DNA of 64,000 bases, taken from Casimicrobium huifangae (lineage in GTDB: Bacteria > Pseudomonadota > Gammaproteobacteria > Burkholderiales > Casimicrobiaceae). Shown here in pieces: positions 1 through 9,906 of this stretch (its first letter is position 1; each line of letters opens with the position of its first letter). The notes below the pieces were generated by a model. It worked only from the letters and a program-made list of their open reading frames with translations. It had not been told where the DNA came from and ran no database searches. The stretch spans positions 3,952,436 through 4,016,435 of the forward strand of contig NZ_CP041352.1 of assembly GCF_009746125.1 (NCBI RefSeq), written 5' to 3'. A program made the translations under genes and the position numbers.

Positions 1-124
1 GGCGTTTGCCCTCGCGCGTGAGCGAGAACGGCAGCTTGCGCGGTTGCCGCGCTGTCGCTACGGGCGTTTGTGTGCTTTCGGCGACCGACAGAGAAACTTC
101 GGTTGCGGTATTGGCCTGATTCAT
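1..124 (-). CDS. N-terminal fragment of an unidentified protein, runs off the left edge
   Basis: Reading leftwards from an ATG at 124, the frame stays open for 41 codons to the edge of the window. The visible N-terminus is Thr/Ala/Gln-rich and then becomes basic, ending around LPFSLTREGKR, which would suit a short cytoplasmic tail ahead of a membrane segment or domain outside the window. No strong Shine-Dalgarno sequence precedes the ATG; a TAAAAT-like stretch lies about ten bases upstream. The gene would be divergent from the PDZ protein gene to its right. The family cannot be identified from this fragment. Confidence 0.4.
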   Translation of the reverse strand, partial: MNQANTATEVSLSVAESTQTPVATARQPRKLPFSLTREGKR

Positions 125-232
125 GCGAGTATTTTAGGCAGGCAAGCCGTGCTGCAGTGTTTCTGCCCCGAAAAGCAACGCTATGGCCACGGCCAGGGTT
201 TGTCGTTCACCGATGCAGCAAGGAGCGAGACG

Positions 233-1258
233 ATGCGCCGATTGACCACTTTGTTCGCAGGTTTTGCCACGCTGGCGATGATTGTTGCGGCGTTTGCCAC
301 GCTCGCCCAGGACATAACGACGGGTGAAAAGTTCTCCGACAAAATGAGCGCGGAGGTTATCGAGAAGGCGATCTCGGGAGTAGTGAAGCTGCGGACGCTG
401 GCGGCGCCGTCGGCCCGGAGCAATGCCACGCTGGGTGCCGAGCGTGAAGGCAACGGTGTGCTGCTGTCGCCGCGTCTCGTGCTCACCATCGGCTACCTCA
501 TCATGGAGGCCGATGAAGTGGAAATCACCGACCACAAGGGCCGCAGGCTTCCCGGCAAAGTGGCGGGTTTCGACCAGGAGACCGGGCTAGGCCTCGTGCG
601 TCTGCTGGCACCAGCACAGGGCGAACCGTTCGTGCTGGGCGACGCCAGGGCACTCAAGGAGAAGGATGCCGTGCTCGCTGCTGGTGCGCGCGGCAACATT
701 GCTCCGGCCTTTGTTACCTCCCGCCGCGAATTCACCGGCGGCTGGGAATATCTGCTCGACAGTGCGATCTTCACTTTTCCGCCGATTGCCGACTGGGGCG
801 GCGCGGCGCTGATCGAGCCTTCGGGCAAGCTGGTAGGCGTCGGCTCGCTGTTTGTTCGTGATGCCGACGGCAAGGGCAAAGGCATACCCGGCAACATGTT
901 CGTACCGGTCGATATCCTGAAACCGATCCTCGATGAGCTGATTGAAACCGGCCAGCGCAAGGGTGCGCAGCGGCCGTGGTTGGGCATCACGACGTTCGAG
1001 GATGAAGATGGTGTCAACGTCGGTCGCCTCTCTCCGGATGGCCCCGGTGACAGGGCCGGGCTGGAGCGCGGTGACATCATTGCTGCCGTCGGGCCCACCG
1101 CCGTCAAAACGCTGGCTGAGTTCTATCGCGCAGTGTGGGCGCGCGGCGAAGCAGGCGTCCGAGTCCCGCTGAAAGTCATGCGCGGTGACCGGGAATTGAC
1201 GCTTTGGGTGCGCAGCATTGATCGCAACGGCTTTTTCGCTGCGCGCACCGTGCACTAG
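233..1258 (+). CDS. HtrA-like trypsin-fold/PDZ protein lacking the catalytic triad
   Basis: 341 residues. The ATG at 233 is chosen because AAGGAG lies 8 bases upstream and a signal peptide follows (basic MRR, hydrophobic core, LAQD cleavage region), so the product is probably periplasmic. Residues ~45-240 resemble an S1C (DegP/HtrA) protease domain and ~255-335 form a PDZ domain starting RPWLGIT. Aligned by eye to HtrA, the three catalytic positions are changed: the His of TNNHVV is Tyr88 (TIGYLI), the Asp of TDIAVL is Gly118 (TGLGLV), and the Ser of GNSGGPL is Trp188 (DWGGAAL). The protein is therefore probably a binding or chaperone-type pseudoprotease. The domain family is clear; loss of activity is inferred from the alignment. 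Confidence 0.8.
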   Translation: MRRLTTLFAGFATLAMIVAAFATLAQDITTGEKFSDKMSAEVIEKAISGVVKLRTLAAPSARSNATLGAEREGNGVLLSPRLVLTIGYLIMEADEVEITDHKGRRLPGKVAGFDQETGLGLVRLLAPAQGEPFVLGDARALKEKDAVLAAGARGNIAPAFVTSRREFTGGWEYLLDSAIFTFPPIADWGGAALIEPSGKLVGVGSLFVRDADGKGKGIPGNMFVPVDILKPILDELIETGQRKGAQRPWLGITTFEDEDGVNVGRLSPDGPGDRAGLERGDIIAAVGPTAVKTLAEFYRAVWARGEAGVRVPLKVMRGDRELTLWVRSIDRNGFFAARTVH

Positions 1259-1277
1259 AAGCTCACCAGCCTTGCAG

Positions 1278-1297
1278 CCGTTGTGACCTCACAACGG
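1278..1297. terminator. possible hairpin between convergent genes
   Basis: CCGTTGTGA and TCACAACGG pair across a 2-base centre between the stop codons of the PDZ gene (+) and the UbiA gene (-). There is no T-tract on either strand, so this is only a candidate transcription end for the convergent pair. Confidence 0.3.
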
Positions 1298-1333
1298 CCG
1301 TTGTCGCGTCGGCCTGCAAATCGCCGCAGCTGG

Positions 1334-2734
1334 CTAAACCGCCAGCACAACGCAGACCCCGGTTGCCAGTGCGCACCCCCATGAGACCGCGTCACGGGTG
1401 GCGAACAATACCGGGTCATCGTCCATCAGGCCCGCCATCGCCAGACGCCACATCCGGGCGAGCCACAGCAGCACTACCGCCACCATGCCCCACAGCCACA
1501 GCGGATCGCCGTATAGCGTGCTGACCTGGTCACTCGCCACGTAAAGCGCGAGCACCAGACAGGCGGCAATCGCTGACCCGACACCAAAACCGTTGACGAA
1601 GGCTGCGTCTCGCCCCGTGTAACCACGGCCGGGCAGCGCCTGGTCAGGCGCCAGACGATCAATGTCGGCTGCCCGCTTCAACAGTGCCAGACTCAGAAAC
1701 GCGAATACGGAAAACGCGGCAAGCCATGCCGAAAGCGGCACGCCAACTGCCACCGCACCAGCAACAATGCGCAACGTGTAGAGGCCAGCCAGACAGAATA
1801 CGTCGTACACCGGCAACCGCTTGAGCCAGCTGGTATAGCCCGCGTTCACCAGCACATAGGCACCGATCACCGCGACGGCGGCCCATCCGGCGAACCAGGC
1901 CAGCACAAGACCACCAGCGAGCAGCGCCCCGGACGCTAACGCTGCAGGCGCCAGTTGCAGATCCCCGGCCGCCAATGGCCGTCTCCGCTTGCTTGGGTGC
2001 GCCCGGTCGGATGCGAGATCGAACAGGTCGTTCACCACGTAGATGGATGAACACACAGCACAGAAGGCGGCAAATGTCAGCAAAGTAGCGTGCCAGGACG
2101 CCGCCACCGCCCACTGATGAGCGGCAAGCGGTGCCACGAAGACCAACACATTCTTGACCCAATGCCGCACGCGCAGCAATTTCAGCCAACGACCGACACC
2201 GCCTGCGGCGGGTGTACCCGGCAACCGCTGCCCGCCCGCCGGCAGCAGCGATGACACCGTGAAGCGCTGCGCTGCGTGTGGCCATACAGCGAGGTCAGCG
2301 CGGGAATCACCGATGTAGTCAAAGCCCTGTTCGCCAAACAGTGGCACCAGTCGTTCCGCCTTGGTATGCGCCTTCAGATTGCGTATGCCGTCGGACGCGA
2401 TCACCCGGTCAAACAGGCCGAGCTCAGCAGCACAAGCTTGCGCCACGAGGTCATCGGCAGCCGTGGCCAACACTGTGGTGCGCCCTGCCGCACGCGCGTC
2501 GCGCAGGGCATCGACAACTGCCGTGTTCCAGGGCAAGCTGGGGAAGTCCGGCAACGCCATCGATGCGAGCTGTCGCTTGAACGCACTGCGCCCACGCAGT
2601 AGCCAGAGCGGCACCGCCAGCGGCAGCCACCAGCGCCGCCGCCAAGCCGCGAAAAATGTCTCCCACAGGGTGTCAGTGCGGCAGAGTGTTCCGTCGAGAT
2701 CCACCACCAGTGGTCGCAGGTTTGGGGCAGGCAT
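1334..2734 (-). CDS. HAD phosphatase-UbiA prenyltransferase fusion, membrane protein
   Basis: 466 residues with two domains. Residues ~1-170 are a HAD-family phosphatase: motif I DLDGTLCRTD, Lys near KAHTKAERL, and motif IV GDSRADLAVW. Residues ~180-466 are a polytopic UbiA-family prenyltransferase with the Asp-rich motif NDLFDLASDRAHPSKRRR and conserved YTSWLKRLPVYDV. This architecture is known from proteins related to decaprenyl-phosphate phosphoribosyltransferase (lipid-linked sugar or envelope lipid synthesis), where the HAD domain could remove a phosphate from the prenylated product. The acceptor substrate cannot be told from sequence. The HAD motifs look intact, so both domains may be active. 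It is transcribed alone, convergent with the PDZ gene. Confidence 0.85.
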   Translation of the reverse strand: MPAPNLRPLVVDLDGTLCRTDTLWETFFAAWRRRWWLPLAVPLWLLRGRSAFKRQLASMALPDFPSLPWNTAVVDALRDARAAGRTTVLATAADDLVAQACAAELGLFDRVIASDGIRNLKAHTKAERLVPLFGEQGFDYIGDSRADLAVWPHAAQRFTVSSLLPAGGQRLPGTPAAGGVGRWLKLLRVRHWVKNVLVFVAPLAAHQWAVAASWHATLLTFAAFCAVCSSIYVVNDLFDLASDRAHPSKRRRPLAAGDLQLAPAALASGALLAGGLVLAWFAGWAAVAVIGAYVLVNAGYTSWLKRLPVYDVFCLAGLYTLRIVAGAVAVGVPLSAWLAAFSVFAFLSLALLKRAADIDRLAPDQALPGRGYTGRDAAFVNGFGVGSAIAACLVLALYVASDQVSTLYGDPLWLWGMVAVVLLWLARMWRLAMAGLMDDDPVLFATRDAVSWGCALATGVCVVLAV

Positions 2735-2853
2735 GATGGTCAGCGCGAGTCAGCAGCCATTGACGCAGTCGCGGCAATCGCAGATACAGTGGATGCGAAG
2801 GCGCATGCTACACGCTGCGAAAGCAACCACCGTCGTGGCTGGCGTCGGTTGGG

Positions 2854-4476
2854 TCAGTCGTTGACCCGAACCGTCACTGCGCGGTTCTTGCCGGCCTGCT
2901 TGGCTCGCCTTATCGCCGCATCAACCCGCTTCAACAAATAGGGCAGCGTCGCCAGCGCCTTGCTATGCGCGCAGGCCACACCGACGCTGACGGTCACTGC
3001 GATCGCCTTGCCGTCATGCACCACCGGGCTCTCCGAAACTTTGGTCAACACCCGCGCTGCAATCGCTGCTGCGATGCGCGGACCGACACCGGGACAGAGC
3101 ACGAGAAATTCATCGTCGCCAGCACGCCCCATCAGGTCATTGACACGCAGCGCCTGCCGCAAGCGCTCGACAACACCCTCCAGAACGGCATCGCCGGCGA
3201 GGTGGCCGCGCTCGGCGTTGATGGCGCGGAAGTCGTCAACATCGATCATGATCAACGCCACCGGTTGCTGCGGACCGCCGGCCAGCTTGCCAATCGCCGC
3301 CTCGAAGGCGACGCGATTGAGCGCTCCTGTCAGCGGGTCACGCGCCACCTGACGCGCCATTTTCTGCGCCTCGGCCTGAGTTTCGATCAGACGCAAAGTC
3401 AGTTCGTTGACCGCTGCCGACTCGCGACGCCCGCGCGCCTCGGTGCGTTCCACTTCTTCGACAAACTGTACGGCGATACGCTGGCTTGCCAGATGCACCC
3501 GATGTGCGTCGGCTCGGGCAGCGAGAAAGTCGGTAACGGCATCCATCGTGCGATCGACATCGCCAGCATCGCGTTCGAGCTGGACGCGGGCCAGCGCGGC
3601 GTCTTCACGCATCGCGTGCAGCGACGGATCGGCGGGCAGCATGGCAGCTTCATCCAGCCGGGCGCGAGCGTCATCATGACGACCAAGCGCGACCAGCCAG
3701 CGCGCGTTATCGATCAATACCCGCAGCAAGGAATGAACGTTGCGGCGGCTGCGCAACTGCACGGCAGCCGCATCAGCGTCAACCACGGCATCCGCCAATC
3801 GGCCCTGGCGGGCAGCGACTTCGGCACGCGTATGCAGCAGGTTGGGCAGCCATTCACGCAACACGGGCGATTGCGCGATGGTCATCGCCTCGTCGATTTT
3901 GCTGGCAGCTTCATCCAGACGCCCCAGCGCGCAATACTCGCGTGCCATGTTGTTGAGCGCCGCCGTACGAACCGCAGCGAGCGGTTTGGTGGTGGCGATC
4001 GCACAGGCCCGTTCGAACAGCGACAGCGCGGTGTCATGCTGCTCCAGCTGAGCGTACATCGGTCCCAGGCTCTGCAGCAATTTGGCCTGCTCGTCCGGCA
4101 GGTGCTCCTGCTCGGCGATGGTGATTGCTTCGCGCATGGCGCGAATGGCAAGGTGGAAATTCTGCAGGAATAGGTGGATATTGCCGCTAATGGCCAGCAG
4201 CGGAATCTTGTCGCGTGCTTTATGTTCGCGAATCGCCAGATCGAGCCCGCGCCTGGCAAACTGGAGGCCTTCGAGCCAGCGTCCTGCTGCCTGGCAACCG
4301 GAGGCGCACAGACGCAGCACATACAGCGTTTCGTCGGTCGACAAGTCGCCGTGATAACCGGTCAACAGCGCTTCACCACGCTCGAGCGCAGCGACATTGA
4401 GCACCTGCGGCAACGCCCGGAGCACGGCAAGCTCGGCCTCGACGTGGCGGCGGGAAGGTGACTTCAGCTTGCGCAT
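2854..4476 (-). CDS. TPR-repeat protein with C-terminal GGDEF domain (GDDEF variant)
   Basis: 540 residues from the ATG at 4476 (MRKLKSPSRR); an in-frame start 69 bases upstream gives a low-quality extension. Residues ~10-340 are helical repeats of TPR character (for example LYVLRLCASGCQAAGRW, LLQSLGPMYAQLEQHD, ALNNMAREYCALGRLDEA) followed by a short coiled-coil. Residues ~370-535 are a GGDEF diguanylate cyclase domain beginning ARDPLTGALNR. The signature reads GDDEF instead of GGDEF, and an RVND motif sits five residues upstream, matching the RxxD inhibitory site. No signal peptide or membrane segment is visible, so it should be a cytoplasmic c-di-GMP enzyme or receptor. Whether the G-to-D change leaves cyclase activity is open. 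Confidence 0.85.
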   Translation of the reverse strand: MRKLKSPSRRHVEAELAVLRALPQVLNVAALERGEALLTGYHGDLSTDETLYVLRLCASGCQAAGRWLEGLQFARRGLDLAIREHKARDKIPLLAISGNIHLFLQNFHLAIRAMREAITIAEQEHLPDEQAKLLQSLGPMYAQLEQHDTALSLFERACAIATTKPLAAVRTAALNNMAREYCALGRLDEAASKIDEAMTIAQSPVLREWLPNLLHTRAEVAARQGRLADAVVDADAAAVQLRSRRNVHSLLRVLIDNARWLVALGRHDDARARLDEAAMLPADPSLHAMREDAALARVQLERDAGDVDRTMDAVTDFLAARADAHRVHLASQRIAVQFVEEVERTEARGRRESAAVNELTLRLIETQAEAQKMARQVARDPLTGALNRVAFEAAIGKLAGGPQQPVALIMIDVDDFRAINAERGHLAGDAVLEGVVERLRQALRVNDLMGRAGDDEFLVLCPGVGPRIAAAIAARVLTKVSESPVVHDGKAIAVTVSVGVACAHSKALATLPYLLKRVDAAIRRAKQAGKNRAVTVRVND

Positions 4477-4566
4477 GGGTTCAGTGTACGTCGCGCTGCT
4501 ACGGCCCGCTCGCCCGGTTCCGCCTTTCGCGAAACACCGGGCCAATCTGGCCGGCGACGGCGCGAA

Positions 4567-6519
4567 TCAGTCGCCGCTACGCAGCTCCGGCGTACGGACG
4601 ACTTTCAGATAACCCCCAGTCGCGACGAAGACATGCGCGCCGCCATCCGGCGTGCTGCCGGCGTGACGGGCATTGCCGAACAGGGTGACCGTCTTCCTGA
4701 CTTGCCCGGTGTTGGCGTCGACCCAGGCGAAGCGCTCCCAGTCGGCGACCAGACTCCATAGCCCTTTCAGCGCACCGAGCAGACCATCGTTGTCCGGCTT
4801 CTCGCGTGCCAGCAACAGCGGTGTGCGGGCACCAGCGTCGGTGACGTCGGCAACCGGGAATGCGGCAACACCACGACGGAGTGCGTCCTGCGCCTCATAG
4901 GTGACGTTGCCGCCCTTCTTGATCACAGTGTAAGGCGAGACCTGCTGCCCCTCATTGGTCGGCCAGCGACGAAGGCCGACGCCGGAGGCCGGGATGTCCA
5001 CCACCACGACCGGTTCGCGTTCGACCATGATGCGCAAACGATCAGCGCTGGTTTGCGTCTTCAGGTACTTTTCATTGTGGTCCAGCACCAGTGTCGAGCC
5101 CTGATCTTCGGTCTTGCCAAAGCCGCGCAGATCGACAAACTGCGCGCGTTCGATGTCGAGCACACGCAGCTTCCACGGGCCGTTGGCCTTGCTGGTGAGG
5201 ATCGTCTTGATCATGTACCAGGGCAGGAACGGGTCGTCACGATAGAGATCAATGGCGAACCGTTTGTCGTCGGTGTACTCAGGTCGTTCAACGCAGCAGA
5301 TCGTCGTATTGGCGCCATCCTTGCCGTGCACCCACGGCACCCCCGCGTTGAACCAGATGATGAGCGGGCCGGTCACCAGCATCGCGACGCCGAACAGACC
5401 CATCATCGCCCACGACTGTGCCTCGGCCGCGTAGGGCCGGATCTTGCCGGTACGGTTGAAGATGTCGAGCAGGTTCATGAAGCTCAACTGGCTGATCGCG
5501 CCCGCCGGGTTGGCCAGCAGGAACGACAGCGGCAGATAGAACGTCAGTACCGCGCCGACGATCACCCAAATGATCCAGTAACTGCCAAAGGTGCCCGCCG
5601 CGATGTAGCGACGGGCGCTGCCTATGTCTGCCGCCGTCGTTGCCACTGGGAACGAGGGATTCGCCGCGCCGGGCACCGGCGTGGGGGTTGCATCGGCGAC
5701 GCTCGTCGAGACCGGTGACTGCTGCGGCGTCGCTCCCGGCTGCGCAAACGGCGCGCTACTGGCGGTCACTCCTGACGAAGGCGGTGTGATTGGCGGCTCC
5801 ATGGTCGGCGGCGCTTGCGGCACAACTGCCGGACCCGGTTGCGGGACCACAACCGCGCCCGAAGCACCTGCGTTGCCGACGGGAGGACGCCGCTGATCCC
5901 CACCCGCCCGCGCGGCTGCGGCGTTGCCGTTGGCGTCACTCGCCTGTGCCCGCGCTTCGACATTGAGCATGTTTGCGCACGCAGCTCCACCCTTCCACGC
6001 ACAGTCCTCGGTCGCCTGCGCGCGCACTGGATCATGCGGCGGTTGCGGCAACGGTGCTGGCGGAGCGGCGCGGGTGGCAGCGGCGAGCGTGACTGGGATG
6101 TTCACGCTGCACTGCCGGAATACCTGGTCCCCGGCCGTGGAAATCTGCCGCATGGCACCGGCGACTGCGTTGCCCTCCAGTCGCAGCGAGCCCACGGTAC
6201 GCCAACGCCCCTGCTTGCGCGAGGCGGGCGACCACGCGCCCAGCGCGTCAATCTCGAAGCCACCGCGTGACCAACGCACCTGCGCTGACTCGCTGAACTG
6301 CCCATTGCCACGCTGCCACAGCACGGTATCGCCCACCACCTGCAATTCAACGGGCGACGACCAGCCAGCGTTCGACGGGTTGCCGATTACCGCGCTGCAC
6401 TGCAGCTGCCCGGCGTAATTGCCGTCACGGACCGGACCGGCCAGGGCGGCAGACAGCAGGCCAAATGTCACCGCAAGTGACAGCAGCAGGGAACGAAAGA
6501 GCGATGAACGAGGCAGCAT
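4567..6519 (-). CDS. uncharacterised exported/membrane protein with two central TM helices
   Basis: 650 residues; not recognised as a named family. The start at 6519 is chosen because a clean signal peptide follows (RSLLLSLAVTFGLLSAALAG); the longer frame upstream would read through the groEL terminator. Visible layout: signal peptide; a ~130-residue beta-rich extracytoplasmic region with paired Cys (LQCSAV, RQCSVN); a Pro/Ala/Gln-rich low-complexity linker ~150-300; two hydrophobic helices near YWIIWVIVGAVLTFYLPL and WAMMGLFGVAMLVTGPLI; and a ~230-residue soluble C-terminal region. The C-terminal part contains short repeats such as ERFAWVDANTGQV and GGAHVFVATGGYLKV reminiscent of WD/beta-propeller strands, but not enough to assign. 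The gap to the downstream GGDEF gene is 90 bases, so they may be co-transcribed. Confidence 0.75.
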   Translation of the reverse strand: MLPRSSLFRSLLLSLAVTFGLLSAALAGPVRDGNYAGQLQCSAVIGNPSNAGWSSPVELQVVGDTVLWQRGNGQFSESAQVRWSRGGFEIDALGAWSPASRKQGRWRTVGSLRLEGNAVAGAMRQISTAGDQVFRQCSVNIPVTLAAATRAAPPAPLPQPPHDPVRAQATEDCAWKGGAACANMLNVEARAQASDANGNAAAARAGGDQRRPPVGNAGASGAVVVPQPGPAVVPQAPPTMEPPITPPSSGVTASSAPFAQPGATPQQSPVSTSVADATPTPVPGAANPSFPVATTAADIGSARRYIAAGTFGSYWIIWVIVGAVLTFYLPLSFLLANPAGAISQLSFMNLLDIFNRTGKIRPYAAEAQSWAMMGLFGVAMLVTGPLIIWFNAGVPWVHGKDGANTTICCVERPEYTDDKRFAIDLYRDDPFLPWYMIKTILTSKANGPWKLRVLDIERAQFVDLRGFGKTEDQGSTLVLDHNEKYLKTQTSADRLRIMVEREPVVVVDIPASGVGLRRWPTNEGQQVSPYTVIKKGGNVTYEAQDALRRGVAAFPVADVTDAGARTPLLLAREKPDNDGLLGALKGLWSLVADWERFAWVDANTGQVRKTVTLFGNARHAGSTPDGGAHVFVATGGYLKVVRTPELRSGD

Positions 6520-6581
6520 GAACAGAAAGAGGCAAGTACCGCACCAGTTTAGCTGCGCCAAGGTCCTGTTTCGCTGACGAC

Positions 6582-6620
6582 AAACAAAACAAAAGGCACC
6601 CGAAGGTGCCTTTTGTTTTG
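6582..6620 (-). terminator. intrinsic terminator of the groESL operon
   Basis: A perfect 16-bp stem (6585-6600 with 6605-6620) encloses a tetraloop that reads UUCG, closed by C-G, in the groEL transcript, the especially stable cUUCGg type. The 3' side runs into TTTTGTTTTGTTTG, giving a U-rich tail on the minus strand. The A-rich 5' flank means it could also stop transcription from the plus strand. Confidence 0.9.
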
Positions 6621-6644
6621 CTACGGTTGGCTGGAGCAGCCAAC

Positions 6645-6742
6645 GAGCGAGTATCCGGGATGCAGTGCGAGGCGCGCTCGGCCGACGCGTACTTGACGTA
6701 CGCGAGGTCGAGCGCAACGAAGCAATGCGCCCGGAGACGAAG
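6645..6742 (+). repeat. groEL-flanking repeat, copy 1 (3' untranslated region)
   Basis: About 98 bases in the groEL 3' UTR, between stop codon and terminator. They align with the reverse complement of 8409-8502 in the groES-groEL gap; shared blocks include CCGGGATG, ACGAGGTCGA/GCGAGGTCGA, GGCAACG/CGCAACG and CGCCCGG. The element folds on itself: GCGCTCG (6674-6680) pairs with CGAGCGC (6709-6715), and GCGTAC (6687-6692) with GTACGC (6698-6703). Confidence 0.7.
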
Positions 6743-6746
6743 CTCG

Positions 6747-8502
<1,756 letters not shown>

Positions 8503-8575
8503 GCGCCCGAAATTGGGTTCGTTGATTAGTTTTTGAATCTGGAATTGCCGAAGCAATCGGTTGCGTACGCCCGAG

Positions 8576-8872
8576 TTACTTGGTGACGACAGCCATGATG
8601 TCCTCTTCGCGCATGACCAAGAGTTCATCACCGTCCACCTTGACCGTCTGGCCGGCGTACTTGCCGAACAGGACCTTGTCGCCCACTTTGACGTCCGGCG
8701 CGTTTTGCTTGCCGCTGTCGTCACGCTTGCCGGGGCCAACGGCGAGCACTTCACCCTGGTCGGGCTTCTCGGTGGCGGTGTCCGGGATCACGATGCCGGA
8801 CGCGGTTTTGCGCTCTTCTTCCAGGCGCTTGACGATCACGCGATCGTGCAGGGGGCGAAGTTTCAGTGACAT
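8576..8872 (-). CDS. groS: GroES 10-kDa co-chaperonin
   Basis: 98 residues, normal length. It is the heptameric lid of the GroEL chamber. Diagnostic features are the N-terminal [12 protein letters not shown], the mobile loop with [19 protein letters not shown], and the C-terminal [17 protein letters not shown] clear GGAGAA ribosome-binding site precedes the ATG. It is the first gene of the operon; the promoter and CIRCE operator lie 136-190 bases upstream. Confidence 0.99.
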   Translation of the reverse strand: MSLKLRPLHDRVIVKRLEEERKTASGIVIPDTATEKPDQGEVLAVGPGKRDDSGKQNAPDVKVGDKVLFGKYAGQTVKVDGDELLVMREEDIMAVVTK

Positions 8873-9008
8873 GAAGAGTTCTCCTTGAACAATTCTCGGG
8901 TTTTGAAATCGGAGGCATCCGCCAGCCGCATCGGGCCTTGGCGGACGATTGGCAACCTGCGTAGAGGATGCAACCGTAGCGAGCGCTAACTGCGGAGAAA
9001 TCCGATTG

Positions 9009-9035
9009 TTAGCACTCGCCCCTGATGAGTGCTAA
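9009..9035 (-). promoter_or_regulatory. CIRCE operator for HrcA
   Basis: A perfect TTAGCACTC - 9 bases - GAGTGCTAA inverted repeat, the consensus CIRCE element bound by the heat-shock repressor HrcA. It begins at the -10 hexamer and covers the expected transcription start, so bound repressor would block initiation of groESL. hrcA itself is not in the window. Confidence 0.97.
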
Positions 9036-9062
9036 TTATAGGTAGCGACGGCGACGTTTCAA
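9035..9062 (-). promoter_or_regulatory. sigma70-type promoter of groESL
   Basis: On the minus strand TTGAAA (9057-9062), a 16-base spacer and a consensus TATAAT (9035-9040) run straight into the CIRCE element. I see no separate sigma32-type hexamers, so heat control here looks to be by HrcA repression of a strong vegetative promoter. Confidence 0.85.
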
Positions 9063-9081
9063 GCCGGAAGGCAGGGCATCG

Positions 9082-9205
9082 TCATATTGGCTTTTTAATG
9101 AAACTACCATTTCATAAGGGTTCATAGCGGAAAATTGCGAAAGTCGACTTTCGATGAAAATGCGCTATTAGCCCATATCAGATGGGCATTTTTGAGAAAA
9201 GATGA
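9082..9205. repeat. intergenic repeat family, copy A
   Basis: About 120 AT-richer bases in the gap between the groESL promoter and the next plus-strand gene. It contains ATTGGCTTTTTAATGAAA, GCGAAAGTCGACTTTCGATG and AGCCCATATCAGATGGGC, which align block by block with copy B at 22754-22879. The remainder of the ~430-base gap (8873-9306) holds only the groESL promoter/operator. Confidence 0.65.
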
Positions 9206-9306
9206 TCGTAGCCTGCTCCGGTCCTGACATCCGGCGCCGCGTGCTACAAACACGCTCCCGATCCGCTGGATGCCCGCCCGTGCAGTTTTCGCTTCCGTCC
9301 TTCAAG

Positions 9307-9903
9307 ATGTCCGACCGCTCGCTGTTCGCGGTGCTGCTCCGCTCGCCGTGGTGGATCAGTTTTGCCGTCGCCGCAGCCGTTGGTTTTGCCTGCTACAGCC
9401 TGTTCCCCGCCCGCTATGCAGCCGTCGGTGCGGTGTCGGGCCTGCCGTTCGCAGTGATCGGGGCCATCGCGGCGTGGCGGCAGTGGCAGGCGCCCAGCCC
9501 GGCCAAAATCGACGCCACATTACAGGCGCTAGCCGCGCTGCCGGGCCGCGATTTCGTCGCCGCGCTTGAGCGCGCCTACGTCGCTGACGGCTACACCGTG
9601 ACACGCTTCAAAGGCAGCGGCGCGGACTGGATCATCAGCAAGGGCTCGCGCAGCGCCCTCGTCAGCCACCGGCGCTGGAAGGCCGCCAATCACGGCGTGG
9701 AACCCCTGCGCGAACTGTCCGCCGCACTCGCCTCGCCAGCGGGCGACGACGTCGGGCAGGGCATCTACATTGCGCTGAACGCACCCAGCGACGCCGCCCG
9801 GCAATTTGCCGCGAAGAACAGCCTCCGCATCGTGACCGGCACCGAGTTGGCGCTGCTGATGCAGACTGTGATCAGCTCCGGCGGCGGCAAACGCGCTGCC
9901 TGA
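9307..9903 (+). CDS. membrane-anchored Mrr-like restriction-endonuclease-fold protein
   Basis: 198 residues from the ATG at 9307. An in-frame GTG at 9280 and ATG at 9202 are possible earlier starts, but the extra residues look non-coding. Two hydrophobic helices (ISFAVAAAVGFACYSLF and YAAVGAVSGLPFAVIGAIAAW) precede a small domain with the Mrr/PD-(D/E)XK pattern: RDFVAALERAYVADGYTVTRF, GADWIISKGSRSALVSHRRWK and GVEPLREL. In typical members the core reads (V/L)QCKRW; here it is VSHRRW, so the usual Gln and catalytic Lys are Ser and Arg. Nuclease activity is therefore doubtful, and a binding role is possible. It is convergent with the SGNH hydrolase gene, three bases apart. Confidence 0.7.
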   Translation: MSDRSLFAVLLRSPWWISFAVAAAVGFACYSLFPARYAAVGAVSGLPFAVIGAIAAWRQWQAPSPAKIDATLQALAALPGRDFVAALERAYVADGYTVTRFKGSGADWIISKGSRSALVSHRRWKAANHGVEPLRELSAALASPAGDDVGQGIYIALNAPSDAARQFAAKNSLRIVTGTELALLMQTVISSGGGKRAA

Positions 9904-9906
9904 AAG

